Source: Thermomonas sp. XSG
GTDB lineage: Bacteria > Pseudomonadota > Gammaproteobacteria > Xanthomonadales > Xanthomonadaceae
Assembly: GCF_014678725.1 (NCBI RefSeq)
Contig: NZ_CP061497.1
Location: 1,814,001-1,878,000 of the forward strand
Length of the DNA: 64,000 nucleotides
Direction of reading: 5' to 3'
Shown: positions 34,937-43,739 of the stretch, piece after piece
Layout of the letters: the number at the start of each line of letters is the position of its first letter
Numbering within the stretch: the first letter of the stretch is position 1
Program-made: the position numbers and the translations under genes
Notes under the pieces: model-generated
What the model was told of the DNA's origin: nothing
Database searches by the model: none
Seen by the model: only the letters and a program-made list of their open reading frames with translations

Positions 34937-36196
34937 ATGACCGAGGCACCCGCACTGGAGCTGAAGGGGATCGCCAAGACCTATCGGCTATGGGCAACGC
35001 CCGGCAGCCGGTTGTGGGTGCCCCTGCTGTACCGCCTGTCCGCGTGGCTGGCCCCGCTGCCCGCCCTCGCGCGCTGGCTGCGCGCCAGTGCGGAGGCGCG
35101 GCTGCATCATCACCACGCGCTGCATGACGTGGGGTTCACCCTGCAACGCGGCGAGGCGCTGGGCATCATCGGCCATAACGGCAGCGGCAAGAGCACGCTG
35201 CTGCAGATCGTCGCCGGTGTGCTGGAACCGAGTGCGGGCAGCGTGCAGGTCAACGGCCGGGTGGCGGCGCTGCTGGAACTGGGTTCGGGCTTCAACCCCG
35301 AGCTGACCGGCCGCGAGAACGTCAAGGTCAATGCCGCCATCCTGGGGTTGACGCCTGCGCAGATCCGCGAGCGGATGGACGCCATCCTCGCCTTTGCCGA
35401 CATCGGCGACTACATCGACGAGCCGGTCAAGACCTACAGCTCGGGCATGGCGCTGCGGCTGGCGTTCGCGGTGCAGGTACATACCGACCCGGACATCCTG
35501 ATCGTGGATGAGGCGTTGGCGGTGGGCGACGCCGCGTTCCAGGCCAAGGCGATGGCACGCATCGACGAGATCCTGCGGCGCGGGACCACGCTGTTGTTCG
35601 TCGGCCACGACCTCAATGCGGTGAAAGCGTTCTGCCATCGCGCGATGCTGCTGGAGAAGGGCCGCATCGTGCTTGAGGGCCTGCCGGACGAGGTCATCAC
35701 CGAATACCTTCATCGCACCCACAAGCGCGCGCTGGCCGCGCAGCAGGATGCGCGTGCGGATGCGCTGGAGCGACTCGACGGCGGCTACGGTTTGCAGGAT
35801 GCCTGCGTAGCGCGTGCCAGCGTCAACGGCGTGCGGCATGCGTCGCTGGCGCATGGCGATGCTCTGTGTTTCGAACTGGCGGTGCGCCGCAACGCCGGCA
35901 TCGAAGCGCCTTGCCTGATCTTCGACATCCTCGATGGACGCGGCCTGCAGCTGACCGGACGACGCATCGCGCTGGGTCGGGGCGCGGGCGAGGCCACTGT
36001 GCGGATCAGGCTGGACGCCGCATTCCAGCAGGGCATCTACCGGGTGCGCACGCGGGTCGTGGATGCCCCTTCGCTGGACCGCACCATGGTGCTGGCGCGG
36101 CAGGAGGGTTGGCTGTCGTTCGAGGTGGTGGACGACAGCCGACACTTGTTCACTGGCCTGTTCCCGGTGCCGATGGCGATCGAGGTCGGCAGCTGA
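34937..36196 (+). CDS. wzt: O-antigen ABC exporter ATPase with sugar-binding tail (Wzt)
   Basis: 419-aa ATPase pairing with the Wzm-like permease at 29046. Walker A GHNGSGKST, Q-region, signature YSSGMALRLAFA, Walker B ILIVDEALAVGD and the His of FVGHD are intact (about residues 75-240). Residues about 275-419 form the Wzt C-terminal domain (HASLAHGDALCFELAVRRNA; GWLSFEVVDDSRHLFTGLFP), which in E. coli O8/O9a binds the finished polysaccharide end before export. It therefore handles a terminated O-polysaccharide. It follows the S-layer candidate directly, as abcA follows vapA in Aeromonas. Confidence 0.92.
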   Translation: MTEAPALELKGIAKTYRLWATPGSRLWVPLLYRLSAWLAPLPALARWLRASAEARLHHHHALHDVGFTLQRGEALGIIGHNGSGKSTLLQIVAGVLEPSAGSVQVNGRVAALLELGSGFNPELTGRENVKVNAAILGLTPAQIRERMDAILAFADIGDYIDEPVKTYSSGMALRLAFAVQVHTDPDILIVDEALAVGDAAFQAKAMARIDEILRRGTTLLFVGHDLNAVKAFCHRAMLLEKGRIVLEGLPDEVITEYLHRTHKRALAAQQDARADALERLDGGYGLQDACVARASVNGVRHASLAHGDALCFELAVRRNAGIEAPCLIFDILDGRGLQLTGRRIALGRGAGEATVRIRLDAAFQQGIYRVRTRVVDAPSLDRTMVLARQEGWLSFEVVDDSRHLFTGLFPVPMAIEVGS

Positions 36197-36198
36197 AC

Positions 36199-37122
36199 AT
36201 GCCCCGGATGCTGTTCCACCGCGACTTCGCCGGCTATACCGGCGGCCATGGCAAGGTCTGGGATTATTTCCGCCATGCGCTGGCGCTGGGCTGGGATGCG
36301 TGGGTGTATTTCACCCCGGACTCGAAGCGTGACGCCAGCAATCCCTGGATGGCGATGCCGGAGCGGGTTGTTGCCGATTGGCATCCACAGGACTTCGATG
36401 TGATGTTCCTTGCCGGTATGGACTGGAACGCACTGGAGGACATCCGCGAACCACCGCGTCCCGTGGTCAACCTGTTGCAACATGTGCGTCACGCATCGCC
36501 GGAGTTGCCCTTGCGCGGCTTCCTGCGCGCCCCGGCGCAGCGGATCTGCGTGAGCCAGCCGGTGGCTGACGCGGTGCTGGCGACCGGTGAGGTGAACGGT
36601 CCGGTGGCCGTGATCCCGGCCGCGCTGGACCTGCCTCACGACGCGATGCCACGCACGCCTGCGGCTGATGGGCCGGTGCTCATCGCCGGCCTGAAGGCAC
36701 CGGCGCTGGCGCATGCGCTGGCGGAAGAACTGCGCGCCCGCGGTATCAGCGTCGAACTGCTGGATCGGTGGCTGCCGCGCGCGGACTATCTGGACCGGGT
36801 CGCGCGCGCGCCGGTGGCGGTGACCTTGCCGCATCCGACCGAAGGCTTCTATCTGCCTGCGCTGGAGGCGATGGCGCTGGGTGTGCCGGTGGTGCTGGGC
36901 GATTGCGTGGGCTCGCGCGAGTACACGCGCGATGGCGAAAACTGCTTGCTGGCGGCGCTGGCGCCGGCGCCACTGGCTGAGGCCGCGCAGCGCGCAATGC
37001 AGCCGATGCAGGCTGCGCGCCTGCGGGCTGGCGGTCTGGCGACGGCAGGGCGTTTTGGCCAGGCCGCAGAGCGCGCTGCCTTTGCGCAGCTGCTGCGCGA
37101 TATTGGGATGGCGGCACCGTGA
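36199..37122 (+). CDS. GT-B glycosyltransferase
   Basis: 307-aa glycosyltransferase of GT4-like shape. The N-terminus MPRMLFHRDFAGYTGGHGKV keeps the glycine-rich acceptor loop; the C-terminal half has the E-x7-E motif in PTEGFYLPALEAMALGVPVV and GSREYTRDGENCLL. It begins three bases after the wzt stop and its last four bases overlap the next gene, so it is part of the polysaccharide operon. Donor and acceptor sugars are unknown. Confidence 0.78.
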   Translation: MPRMLFHRDFAGYTGGHGKVWDYFRHALALGWDAWVYFTPDSKRDASNPWMAMPERVVADWHPQDFDVMFLAGMDWNALEDIREPPRPVVNLLQHVRHASPELPLRGFLRAPAQRICVSQPVADAVLATGEVNGPVAVIPAALDLPHDAMPRTPAADGPVLIAGLKAPALAHALAEELRARGISVELLDRWLPRADYLDRVARAPVAVTLPHPTEGFYLPALEAMALGVPVVLGDCVGSREYTRDGENCLLAALAPAPLAEAAQRAMQPMQAARLRAGGLATAGRFGQAAERAAFAQLLRDIGMAAP

Positions 37123-37961
37123 AGCCCCGCGATCTCATCCTGACCGGCGTCCCGCGCAGCGGCACGACCCTGTGCTGCGACCTGCTGGGGCGGGCCGGCG
37201 ATACCGTGGCGCTGGTGGAGCCGATGCCGGTGCATGCATTGCCGCTGGATCACGCCGAGGCGGTTGGCTCCATCCGCGGATTCTTCCGCGACTCGCGCGA
37301 CAGCCTGCTGCGTGCGGGCGAGGCGATCGGCCAGCAGGTCGGTGGACGCGGCCCGGACAACTTCTTCGACGACCAGCGTGACGCGCGCGGCCTGCGTGTG
37401 CGCAAGGTGGGGCTGGGCGCGGTCCGCGTCGACAAGCCGCTGTCCCCCTGCTTCACCCTGGTGGTCAAGCACAACGCCGCCTTCGCCGCGTTGCTGCCCA
37501 CGTTGGCCGAATCCTTCGAATGCCTGGCGCTGGTGCGTAACCCGTTGGCGGTGCTGGCGTCGTGGAACTCGGTGGACCTGCCGGTCGCGCGTGGTCGCCT
37601 GCCTGCCGGCGAGCGCCTGGAACCGGCGCTGGCAACCGCGCTGGATGCGCAGCCCGACTTGCTGACGCGCCAGCTGTTGTTGCTGGACTGGCTGTTCGCG
37701 CGCTTCGCACGGGTGCTGCCGCGCGCTCGCATCCTGCGCTATGAGGATGTGGTGGGCAGCAACGGCGCGGCCCTGGCGCAAGCCAGCGGCATCGCATTGC
37801 CAGCCGCCACGCTGGCCAGTCGCAATGCCAGCCGGCTGTATGACGCCGACGCCTGCGCGGCGTTTGCCGCGCGCTTGCGGGCGGATAGGGGGGCATGGCG
37901 CGGGTTCTATGGCGAGGACGAGATCATGGCGGCGCTGGCCGCGCTGACGGCGCCGACATGA
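37119..37961 (+). CDS. Sulfotransferase-family protein
   Basis: 280-aa protein with the PAPS-binding loop at the N-terminus (LILTGVPRSGTTLCCDLLGR) and the 3'-phosphate site in CLALVRNPLAVLASWNSVD. Both are diagnostic of sulfotransferases. It starts with GTG overlapping the preceding gene (GTGA) and in turn overlaps the next, a second sulfotransferase. Within this cluster the acceptor is most likely a sugar of the exported polysaccharide; this is inferred. Confidence 0.8.
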   Translation: MKPRDLILTGVPRSGTTLCCDLLGRAGDTVALVEPMPVHALPLDHAEAVGSIRGFFRDSRDSLLRAGEAIGQQVGGRGPDNFFDDQRDARGLRVRKVGLGAVRVDKPLSPCFTLVVKHNAAFAALLPTLAESFECLALVRNPLAVLASWNSVDLPVARGRLPAGERLEPALATALDAQPDLLTRQLLLLDWLFARFARVLPRARILRYEDVVGSNGAALAQASGIALPAATLASRNASRLYDADACAAFAARLRADRGAWRGFYGEDEIMAALAALTAPT

Positions 37962-38719
37962 GCGCGCCTCGCATCGGCTTCCTGATTGGCGGCGTGCAGA
38001 AGGGCGGCACCACCGCCTTGGCGCAGTACCTTGCAGCGCACCCAGGCATCGCCCTGCCGCGTGGCAAGGAGGCGCATGTCTTCGATGCGCCGGATTACGA
38101 CGATCGGTGGACATCGGCCGACATCGACGCGCGTTATGCCGCGCATTTCGAGCCGGACGCGCAAGGGCTGCATGGCGATGCCACGCCCATCTACTGCTTC
38201 CATCCCGCCTTCGTGCGCCGCATCGCCGCCTACAACCCGGCGATGCGCTGGGTCCTTTTGCTGCGCCATCCGGTGGAGCGCGCGGTGTCGCACTACCACA
38301 TGGAACGGGCGCGCGGCGACGAGTCCTGGCCGTTCTGGCCGGCGATGCTGCTGGAGCGTTGGCGGCTCGCAGGACATCTTGATGATTTCGCCCAAGGCTC
38401 GCCGCTGAGGCATTTCAGTTACCGTGCCCGCGGCGACTATGCGCGCCAGCTGGACGTGCTGCTGGCGCACTTCCCGCGCAGGCAGGTGCTGCTGTTGCGC
38501 AATGAACAGCTGGCGGCGCGGCCCGCAGAGGCCCTGGCGCAGACACTGGAATTCCTTGGCCTGCCGGCAATGAAACGCGACGACGCTGATTATGTCCGCG
38601 TTTTCAAGGGACAATATCCGCCGCTGTCGCGCGATGGGCTCCGGTTCCGGGTATTGCAGCGGCTGATGGGCAGGCCGATGCGGCGTGCACGGGAACGGTT
38701 CGGGCTGGAGTGGACATGA
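37958..38719 (+). CDS. Sulfotransferase (heparan N-sulfotransferase-like)
   Basis: 253-aa carbohydrate-sulfotransferase-like protein. IGGVQKGGTTALAQYLAAHP is the PAPS loop with the catalytic lysine, PRGKEAHVFD follows as in NDST/HS3ST-type enzymes, and MRWVLLLRHPVERAVSHYHM is the 3'-phosphate motif. It is distinct from its upstream neighbour and overlaps it by four bases. The acceptor is probably the surface polysaccharide. Confidence 0.85.
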   Translation: MSAPRIGFLIGGVQKGGTTALAQYLAAHPGIALPRGKEAHVFDAPDYDDRWTSADIDARYAAHFEPDAQGLHGDATPIYCFHPAFVRRIAAYNPAMRWVLLLRHPVERAVSHYHMERARGDESWPFWPAMLLERWRLAGHLDDFAQGSPLRHFSYRARGDYARQLDVLLAHFPRRQVLLLRNEQLAARPAEALAQTLEFLGLPAMKRDDADYVRVFKGQYPPLSRDGLRFRVLQRLMGRPMRRARERFGLEWT

Positions 38720-38762
38720 TGGGCAGCGACGTCGGTGGGCAGGCGTGCAGCAGGTGCGCACG

Positions 38763-41700
38763 ATGATGCAAGCGAAATCCCAGGCATTGCTGGTGCTGGG
38801 CATGCACCGCAGCGGCACCTCGGCATTGACCGGATTGCTGGGGCTGCATGGCGTCGAGCTGGGCAGCAACCTGAGCGGGGCGGCGGCTGACAACCAGGCC
38901 GGGTTCTGGGAGAGCCATCGCGTAGTGGACTTGCACGAGCGTCTGTTCGCCGCGCTGGGCACCAGTTGGGACGACCCACGGGAACTGCCCGTCGGGTGGC
39001 TGGAAACCGCCACCCGGCAGGGGTTCGTGGACGACCTGGTGGGACTGCTGCGCGGGGAGTTCGGCGCAGCTGCGCTATGGGGCGTGAAAGATCCCCGCCT
39101 GTGCCGAGTGTTGCCTTTGTGGCGGCAGGCGCTGGCGCGGATGAGCGTGGAGCCGAAATTGGTGTTCGCGTTGCGCGATCCCGGCGAGGTCGCCGGCTCG
39201 CTGATGCGTCGCAACGGGCTGTCGTCTGCGACGTCTGCGCTGCTGTGGCTACGCCATCTGGTGGAACCGGTACAGGCGGCAGAGGGCTTGCGTTATTGCG
39301 CGATTGACTACCACGCCTTGCTGCAGGACTGGCGTGGTTGCATGGCGCGCGCTGCCGCAGCGCTGGGGCTGATCTGGCCGGTGTCGTCCGATGCCTGCGC
39401 AGGCGCGGTATCCGCGTATCTGCGTGCGGATCTGCGCCATCAGCGCGCCGCGGACACCCGCGCGCTGCTGCCTGGCGAATGGCGGGAATGGCTGCTGGAG
39501 GCCCATGCGGATGCGCTGGCGGTTGCCGACGGCGTGTTGGATCGGCCGGCCTGGGAAGCGTCGCTGTTGCGCACGATGGCGCGTCTGGCTCCAGCGCAGC
39601 CGCTGATACCGGACCTGCAGCCGGCATCCCTGATCGACGCATCGCGCAGGATGCTGGCCGAGGCGGAGCACGCACGCGACGATTACCGCGGAGAAGCTGC
39701 GAGGCTGTTCGAGGAAAGTGCACGCGCGCAACGGCTGGTCGTCGAGACTGAAGCAAGATGGCAGGCGGCACAACAGGACCTGCTGGCGGCGTGGGAAAAG
39801 GAAAAAGAAATCCGCGCTGCCGCGGAGCAGCAGGCGCAGGCGCACGCCCTGGCGGAGCGAGAGGCGCTGGCGGCGTGGGAAAAGGAAAAAGAAGTCCGCG
39901 CTGCCGCGGAGCAGCAGGCGCAGGCGGCATGGGAAGCCGAGAAGCGGGCAAGGGCGGAGGCGGATGCGCAGCTGTCCAGCGCGCGCCAAGGCCTGCTGGA
40001 GGCGCATGGTGAGTTGCTCAAGCGCAATGCGCGCATCGAGCGGATCCAGTCGGAGCTGGAGGCGATCAAGGGCAGCCGTTCCTGGCGCTGGACCAGGCCG
40101 CTGCGATTCGTGCTGCGTACCTTGCGCCACCGTGGACTGACCCCGGAAGACCGGCGCCTTCTGGGCTGGGGGCCGCACAGTCAGGAGCGTGCGGGCGCAT
40201 CCCCCGCGCTGGAGGCTGTCACCGCGGCCTCGGTGTCCGCCGTCGCGGTGCCTGCCGCGCTCGCGCCGCGGCCGTCGCAACGGGATGTCTTCGTCTGGGC
40301 GGTGATCGACTGGCATTTCCGCATCCAGCGTCCGCAGCATCTGGCGCGTGAGCTTGCCGCCGCAGGCCATCGCGTCTTCTACGTCTCCAACAATTTCATC
40401 GACGCCGCGCAGCCGGGATTCTCGGTGGAGGCGCTGGATGCCGACGGTCGATTGTTCCAGGTGAACCTGCACCTTGCCGGGCGGCCTGCGATCTACCACG
40501 CCGCACCCGACGCGGCGCAGCGTGAGCAGTTGCGCGCCAGCGTCGGCATGTTGCTGGCATGGACGCGCAGCCACGCCTGCGCATCGCTGGTGCAGCACCC
40601 GTTCTGGTTGGAGACGGCGCAGGTCCTGCCCAACCAGCGGCTGGTGTACGACTGCATGGATCACCATGCGGGGTTCGCCGACAACACGGATGACGTGCTC
40701 GCCCGCGAGCATGAGCTGATGCGGGCTGCGGATCTGCTGGTGGTGACTTCGGACTGGCTGCACGAAGAGACGCGCCGGCACAACCCGAATTGCCTGACCA
40801 TCCGCAATGCCAGCCAGTACGAACACTTCTGCGAGCCGCCGGCGGAGGTGTTCCGGGACCCGCATGGGCGCCGGGTGATCGGGTACTACGGCGCGATCGC
40901 CGAGTGGTTCGACGTCGAACTGGTGGAGCAGGTGGCGCGCAGGCACCCGGATTGCCTCGTGTTGCTGGTGGGTGCGGACACTGCGGGTGCGCAGCGGCGC
41001 CTTGGGCATCTGGACAACGTGCAGTTCACCGGAGAGGTGCCTTACGCACGCTTGCCGTTCTACCTGCACGCCTTCGACGTCTGCCTGCTGCCTTTCCATG
41101 TGGTGCCGCTGACGTTGGCGACCAACCCGGTGAAGATCTACGAATACCTGAGCGCCGGCAGGGAGGTGGTGTCGGTGGCGCTGCCCGAGATGCGGCAGTT
41201 CGGCGACCTGGTGCGTACCGGCGGCGATGGGCCGGCATTCCTCGCCGCGCTGGACGCCGCACTGCAGGCGCCGGGTGATGCGGCCATGGTGGCGCGCCGC
41301 CGCGCGTTTGCCGCCGGCCAGACCTGGAGGCACCGCGCGACCGATCTGATGGAGGCGGTGGAGGCATTGCCGCAGCCGCGGGTCAGCGTGGTGGTGCTTT
41401 GCTACAACAATGCCAGCTTCACCCGTGCCTGCCTGGACAGCCTGGAGAAGTACAGCGACTACCCGAATCTCGAGCTGATCGCGGTGGACAACGCGTCCTC
41501 GGATGAGACGCCGGCACTGCTGTCGGCATGGGCCGCGGCCGCCCCTGGTCGCCGGCACATCGCCAACGGCTCCAACCTCGGGTTTGCGGGCGGCAACAAC
41601 GTGGGCCTGGCCGCCGCGACCGGCGAGTACCTGGTCATCCTCAACAACGACACCTTCGTCACGCCGGGCTGGGTGTCGACCCTGGTCCGGCATTTCCGGA

Positions 41701-42158
41701 GCGATCCCTCGCTCGGGGTCCTGGGCCCGGTCACGAACAACATCGGCAACGAAGCGCGTATCGAAATCGGTTACACCGACATGGCGCAGATGCTGGACGC
41801 GTCAGGCGACTACACCGCCCGCCATGCCGGCCTGCGGTTGCCGCTGCAAACGGCCGCGTTCTTCTGCGTGATGCTGCCGCGGCGGGTATACGAGGCAGTC
41901 GGCGGACTGGACGAGGCCTTCGGCATCGGCATGTTCGAGGACGACGACTATTGCCGGCGCGTCGAGCAGGCCGGCTGGACGGTGGCCTGCGCCGAGGACG
42001 TGTTCGTGCACCATCACCTCTCCGCTTCGTTCGACCAGATCAAGCAGGAGCGCCGGCAGCAGATGTTCGAGCAGAACAAGGCAATCTACGAGGCGAAGTG
42101 GGGCCCATGGGTGCCGCACAGGTATCGGGAACAGGACGCAGGAAAGTTGGCAGGATGA
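38763..42158 (+). CDS. Multidomain sulfotransferase/glycosyltransferase fusion (1131 aa)
   Basis: Three catalytic modules on one chain. Residues about 8-270: sulfotransferase-like (LLVLGMHRSGTSALTGLLGL; KLVFALRDPGEVAGSL). About 300-440: coiled coil with a repeated AAWEKEKE[IV]RAAAEQQAQA unit. About 505-850: GT-B domain starting VFVWAVIDWHFRIQRPQHLA (TuaH-like) with KIYEYLSAGREVV. About 870-1120: GT2 domain (VSVVVLCYNNASFTRACLDS; ILNNDTFVTPGW; FEDDDYCRRV). ATG at 38763 or 38766 avoids overlap with the previous gene. Such a chain could add two sugars and a sulfate in sequence; the products are unknown. Confidence 0.82.
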   Translation: MMQAKSQALLVLGMHRSGTSALTGLLGLHGVELGSNLSGAAADNQAGFWESHRVVDLHERLFAALGTSWDDPRELPVGWLETATRQGFVDDLVGLLRGEFGAAALWGVKDPRLCRVLPLWRQALARMSVEPKLVFALRDPGEVAGSLMRRNGLSSATSALLWLRHLVEPVQAAEGLRYCAIDYHALLQDWRGCMARAAAALGLIWPVSSDACAGAVSAYLRADLRHQRAADTRALLPGEWREWLLEAHADALAVADGVLDRPAWEASLLRTMARLAPAQPLIPDLQPASLIDASRRMLAEAEHARDDYRGEAARLFEESARAQRLVVETEARWQAAQQDLLAAWEKEKEIRAAAEQQAQAHALAEREALAAWEKEKEVRAAAEQQAQAAWEAEKRARAEADAQLSSARQGLLEAHGELLKRNARIERIQSELEAIKGSRSWRWTRPLRFVLRTLRHRGLTPEDRRLLGWGPHSQERAGASPALEAVTAASVSAVAVPAALAPRPSQRDVFVWAVIDWHFRIQRPQHLARELAAAGHRVFYVSNNFIDAAQPGFSVEALDADGRLFQVNLHLAGRPAIYHAAPDAAQREQLRASVGMLLAWTRSHACASLVQHPFWLETAQVLPNQRLVYDCMDHHAGFADNTDDVLAREHELMRAADLLVVTSDWLHEETRRHNPNCLTIRNASQYEHFCEPPAEVFRDPHGRRVIGYYGAIAEWFDVELVEQVARRHPDCLVLLVGADTAGAQRRLGHLDNVQFTGEVPYARLPFYLHAFDVCLLPFHVVPLTLATNPVKIYEYLSAGREVVSVALPEMRQFGDLVRTGGDGPAFLAALDAALQAPGDAAMVARRRAFAAGQTWRHRATDLMEAVEALPQPRVSVVVLCYNNASFTRACLDSLEKYSDYPNLELIAVDNASSDETPALLSAWAAAAPGRRHIANGSNLGFAGGNNVGLAAATGEYLVILNNDTFVTPGWVSTLVRHFRSDPSLGVLGPVTNNIGNEARIEIGYTDMAQMLDASGDYTARHAGLRLPLQTAAFFCVMLPRRVYEAVGGLDEAFGIGMFEDDDYCRRVEQAGWTVACAEDVFVHHHLSASFDQIKQERRQQMFEQNKAIYEAKWGPWVPHRYREQDAGKLAG
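39783..39926 (+). repeat. 60-bp in-frame direct repeat, period 84
   Basis: 39783-39842 recurs at 39867-39926 with a single difference (A/G), changing Ile to Val. It encodes the repeated coiled-coil unit of the fusion protein, and a shorter, degraded third copy follows. Confidence 0.85.
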
Positions 42159-43276
42159 ACATGTTGGATGGGCGATTGAAGGCCGTGAAGCACATACTCT
42201 GCATCGTTGGCACCCGCCCGGAAGGGATCAAGATGGCCCCACTCATTCGGGCCCTGAAGCGTGAGCCTTGGGCCAAGGTCACGGTGCTCTCGACGGCACA
42301 GCACCGCGATCTGCTCGACCAGGTGCTGGTCCTGTTCGACATCAAGCCGGACGTGGACCTGGACATCATGCGGGAGAACCAGCAGCTGCCCGAGCTGACT
42401 GCACGCCTGATCACCGCGCTCGATGCGAAGTTCGCCGATCTTTCCCCGGACATCGTGCTGGCCCAGGGCGATACCACCACGGTGATGACCGCCGCGCTGG
42501 TCGCGTTCTACCGGCGCATCCCGTTCGGCCATGTGGAAGCGGGCCTGCGCACGCATGACCTCGACAATCCCTTCCCTGAGGAGATGAACCGGGTCGTGGC
42601 TGGCCACTTGGCGCGCTGGCATTTCGTGCCAACCGAGCGGTCCCGCGCCAACCTGCTGCGCGAGGGCATTCCGGCCGACAGGATCCACGTCACCGGCAAT
42701 ACGGTGATTGATGCGCTGCTCGACGTGGCCGCCAAGGAGTGGCCGCTGGATGTACCGCTTGATCCGTCGAAGCGGCTGTTGCTGGTGACCGCGCACAGGC
42801 GGGAAAACTTCGGCGAGCCGTTGCGTGCGATGTGCCGCGCGATCCTGGCTCTGGTCGAGCGTCATCCGGATGTGGAGGTGCTGTATCCGGTGCACCCGAA
42901 CCCGAACGTCAAGGCGGTGGCAAACGAGCTGCTGGGAAACCATCCGCGGATCCGCCTGTGCGCGCCGCTGGACTATGCCCCGTTCGTGGAGGCGCAGAAA
43001 CGGGCCTACCTGATCCTGACGGATTCGGGGGGCGTGCAGGAGGAGGCGCCCGCGCTCGGCAAGCCGGTGCTGGTGATGCGCGTGGAAACCGAGCGGCCGG
43101 AAGCCGTGGATGAGGGGGTGGTGAAGCTGGTGGGGATGGACGAGGCACGAATCGTGGCCGAAGCGTCGCGCCTGCTCGATGACCCGCAGGCCTGGCGTGC
43201 TATGGCGCGCGGCGTGTCGCCCTATGGCGACGGCAAGGCGTCGCAGCGCATTGTCCAGGTACTGGGTGATGCATAG
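42155..43276 (+). CDS. wecB: UDP-N-acetylglucosamine 2-epimerase (non-hydrolysing)
   Basis: 373-aa epimerase giving UDP-ManNAc from UDP-GlcNAc for surface polysaccharides. Recognisable are CIVGTRPEGIKMAPLIRALK, QGDTTTVMTAALVAFYRRIP, HVEAGLRTHDLDNPFPEEMN, VTAHRRENFGEPL and LTDSGGVQEEAPALGKPVLV, with the catalytic Asp, Glu and His. ATG at 42155 overlaps the fusion gene stop (ATGA). No ManNAc dehydrogenase (wecC) is seen in the window. Confidence 0.93.
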   Translation: MNMLDGRLKAVKHILCIVGTRPEGIKMAPLIRALKREPWAKVTVLSTAQHRDLLDQVLVLFDIKPDVDLDIMRENQQLPELTARLITALDAKFADLSPDIVLAQGDTTTVMTAALVAFYRRIPFGHVEAGLRTHDLDNPFPEEMNRVVAGHLARWHFVPTERSRANLLREGIPADRIHVTGNTVIDALLDVAAKEWPLDVPLDPSKRLLLVTAHRRENFGEPLRAMCRAILALVERHPDVEVLYPVHPNPNVKAVANELLGNHPRIRLCAPLDYAPFVEAQKRAYLILTDSGGVQEEAPALGKPVLVMRVETERPEAVDEGVVKLVGMDEARIVAEASRLLDDPQAWRAMARGVSPYGDGKASQRIVQVLGDA

Positions 43277-43736
43277 GCGCGCGCAGTCCTGGGTGAAGTG
43301 GTCTCCGCTGCGGGGTGGGTGCACGGCAGCAGTGCTGGGCATGGTGCTTGCGGGGGGGTGCCAGCGTCCGCCGGCTGACGTGTCCGCTGTGGCCTATCGC
43401 GTCGTGGACGAAGGGCGCGCGACGGGAGATTGCACGGCCTGCATCATCACGATGAACGAAAGCGCCTGTATGGCCGGCGGACAGGCCGCAGCGCTGGCCT
43501 GGCACCTTCCGTCCGGGATGCAGGCAACCGCCGTGCGCATCGAGGCCGAACGCATGGACGGGAGCCGGATATCGCTGGCGCAGGGCGGCAAGGAAGGACG
43601 GGCGCAGATTCCAGTCGTCCTGCAGCCGGAAGAACGCGTGTATCTGCTCGACGCGGATAGCGGGAAGCCGCTGGCGTTTATTCGAGTGGAAACGCCTTTG
43701 GGCTGCGCGCCTGGCGGCCCACAGGCGGGTCGCTGA
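43269..43736 (+). CDS. Putative small exported lipoprotein, unknown
   Basis: 155-aa protein overlapping the wecB stop by eight bases. An N-terminal hydrophobic stretch (TAAVLGMVLAGGC) could be a lipoprotein signal, although the residue at -3 is Ala instead of Leu. The mature part has six further cysteines, including GDCTACIITMNESACM. No family is recognised. The overlap with wecB suggests co-expression; being last in the cluster, its role is open. Confidence 0.55.
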   Translation: MHRRAQSWVKWSPLRGGCTAAVLGMVLAGGCQRPPADVSAVAYRVVDEGRATGDCTACIITMNESACMAGGQAAALAWHLPSGMQATAVRIEAERMDGSRISLAQGGKEGRAQIPVVLQPEERVYLLDADSGKPLAFIRVETPLGCAPGGPQAGR

Positions 43737-43739
43737 TTC

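Noticed and set aside
39783-39926. CRISPR-like or satellite repeat
   Set aside because: Only two good copies, in frame inside a coiled-coil coding region, with coding spacer.
39249-41693. 814-codon minus-strand frame opposite the fusion gene
   Set aside because: No recognisable domain; the plus-strand frame has three catalytic domains.
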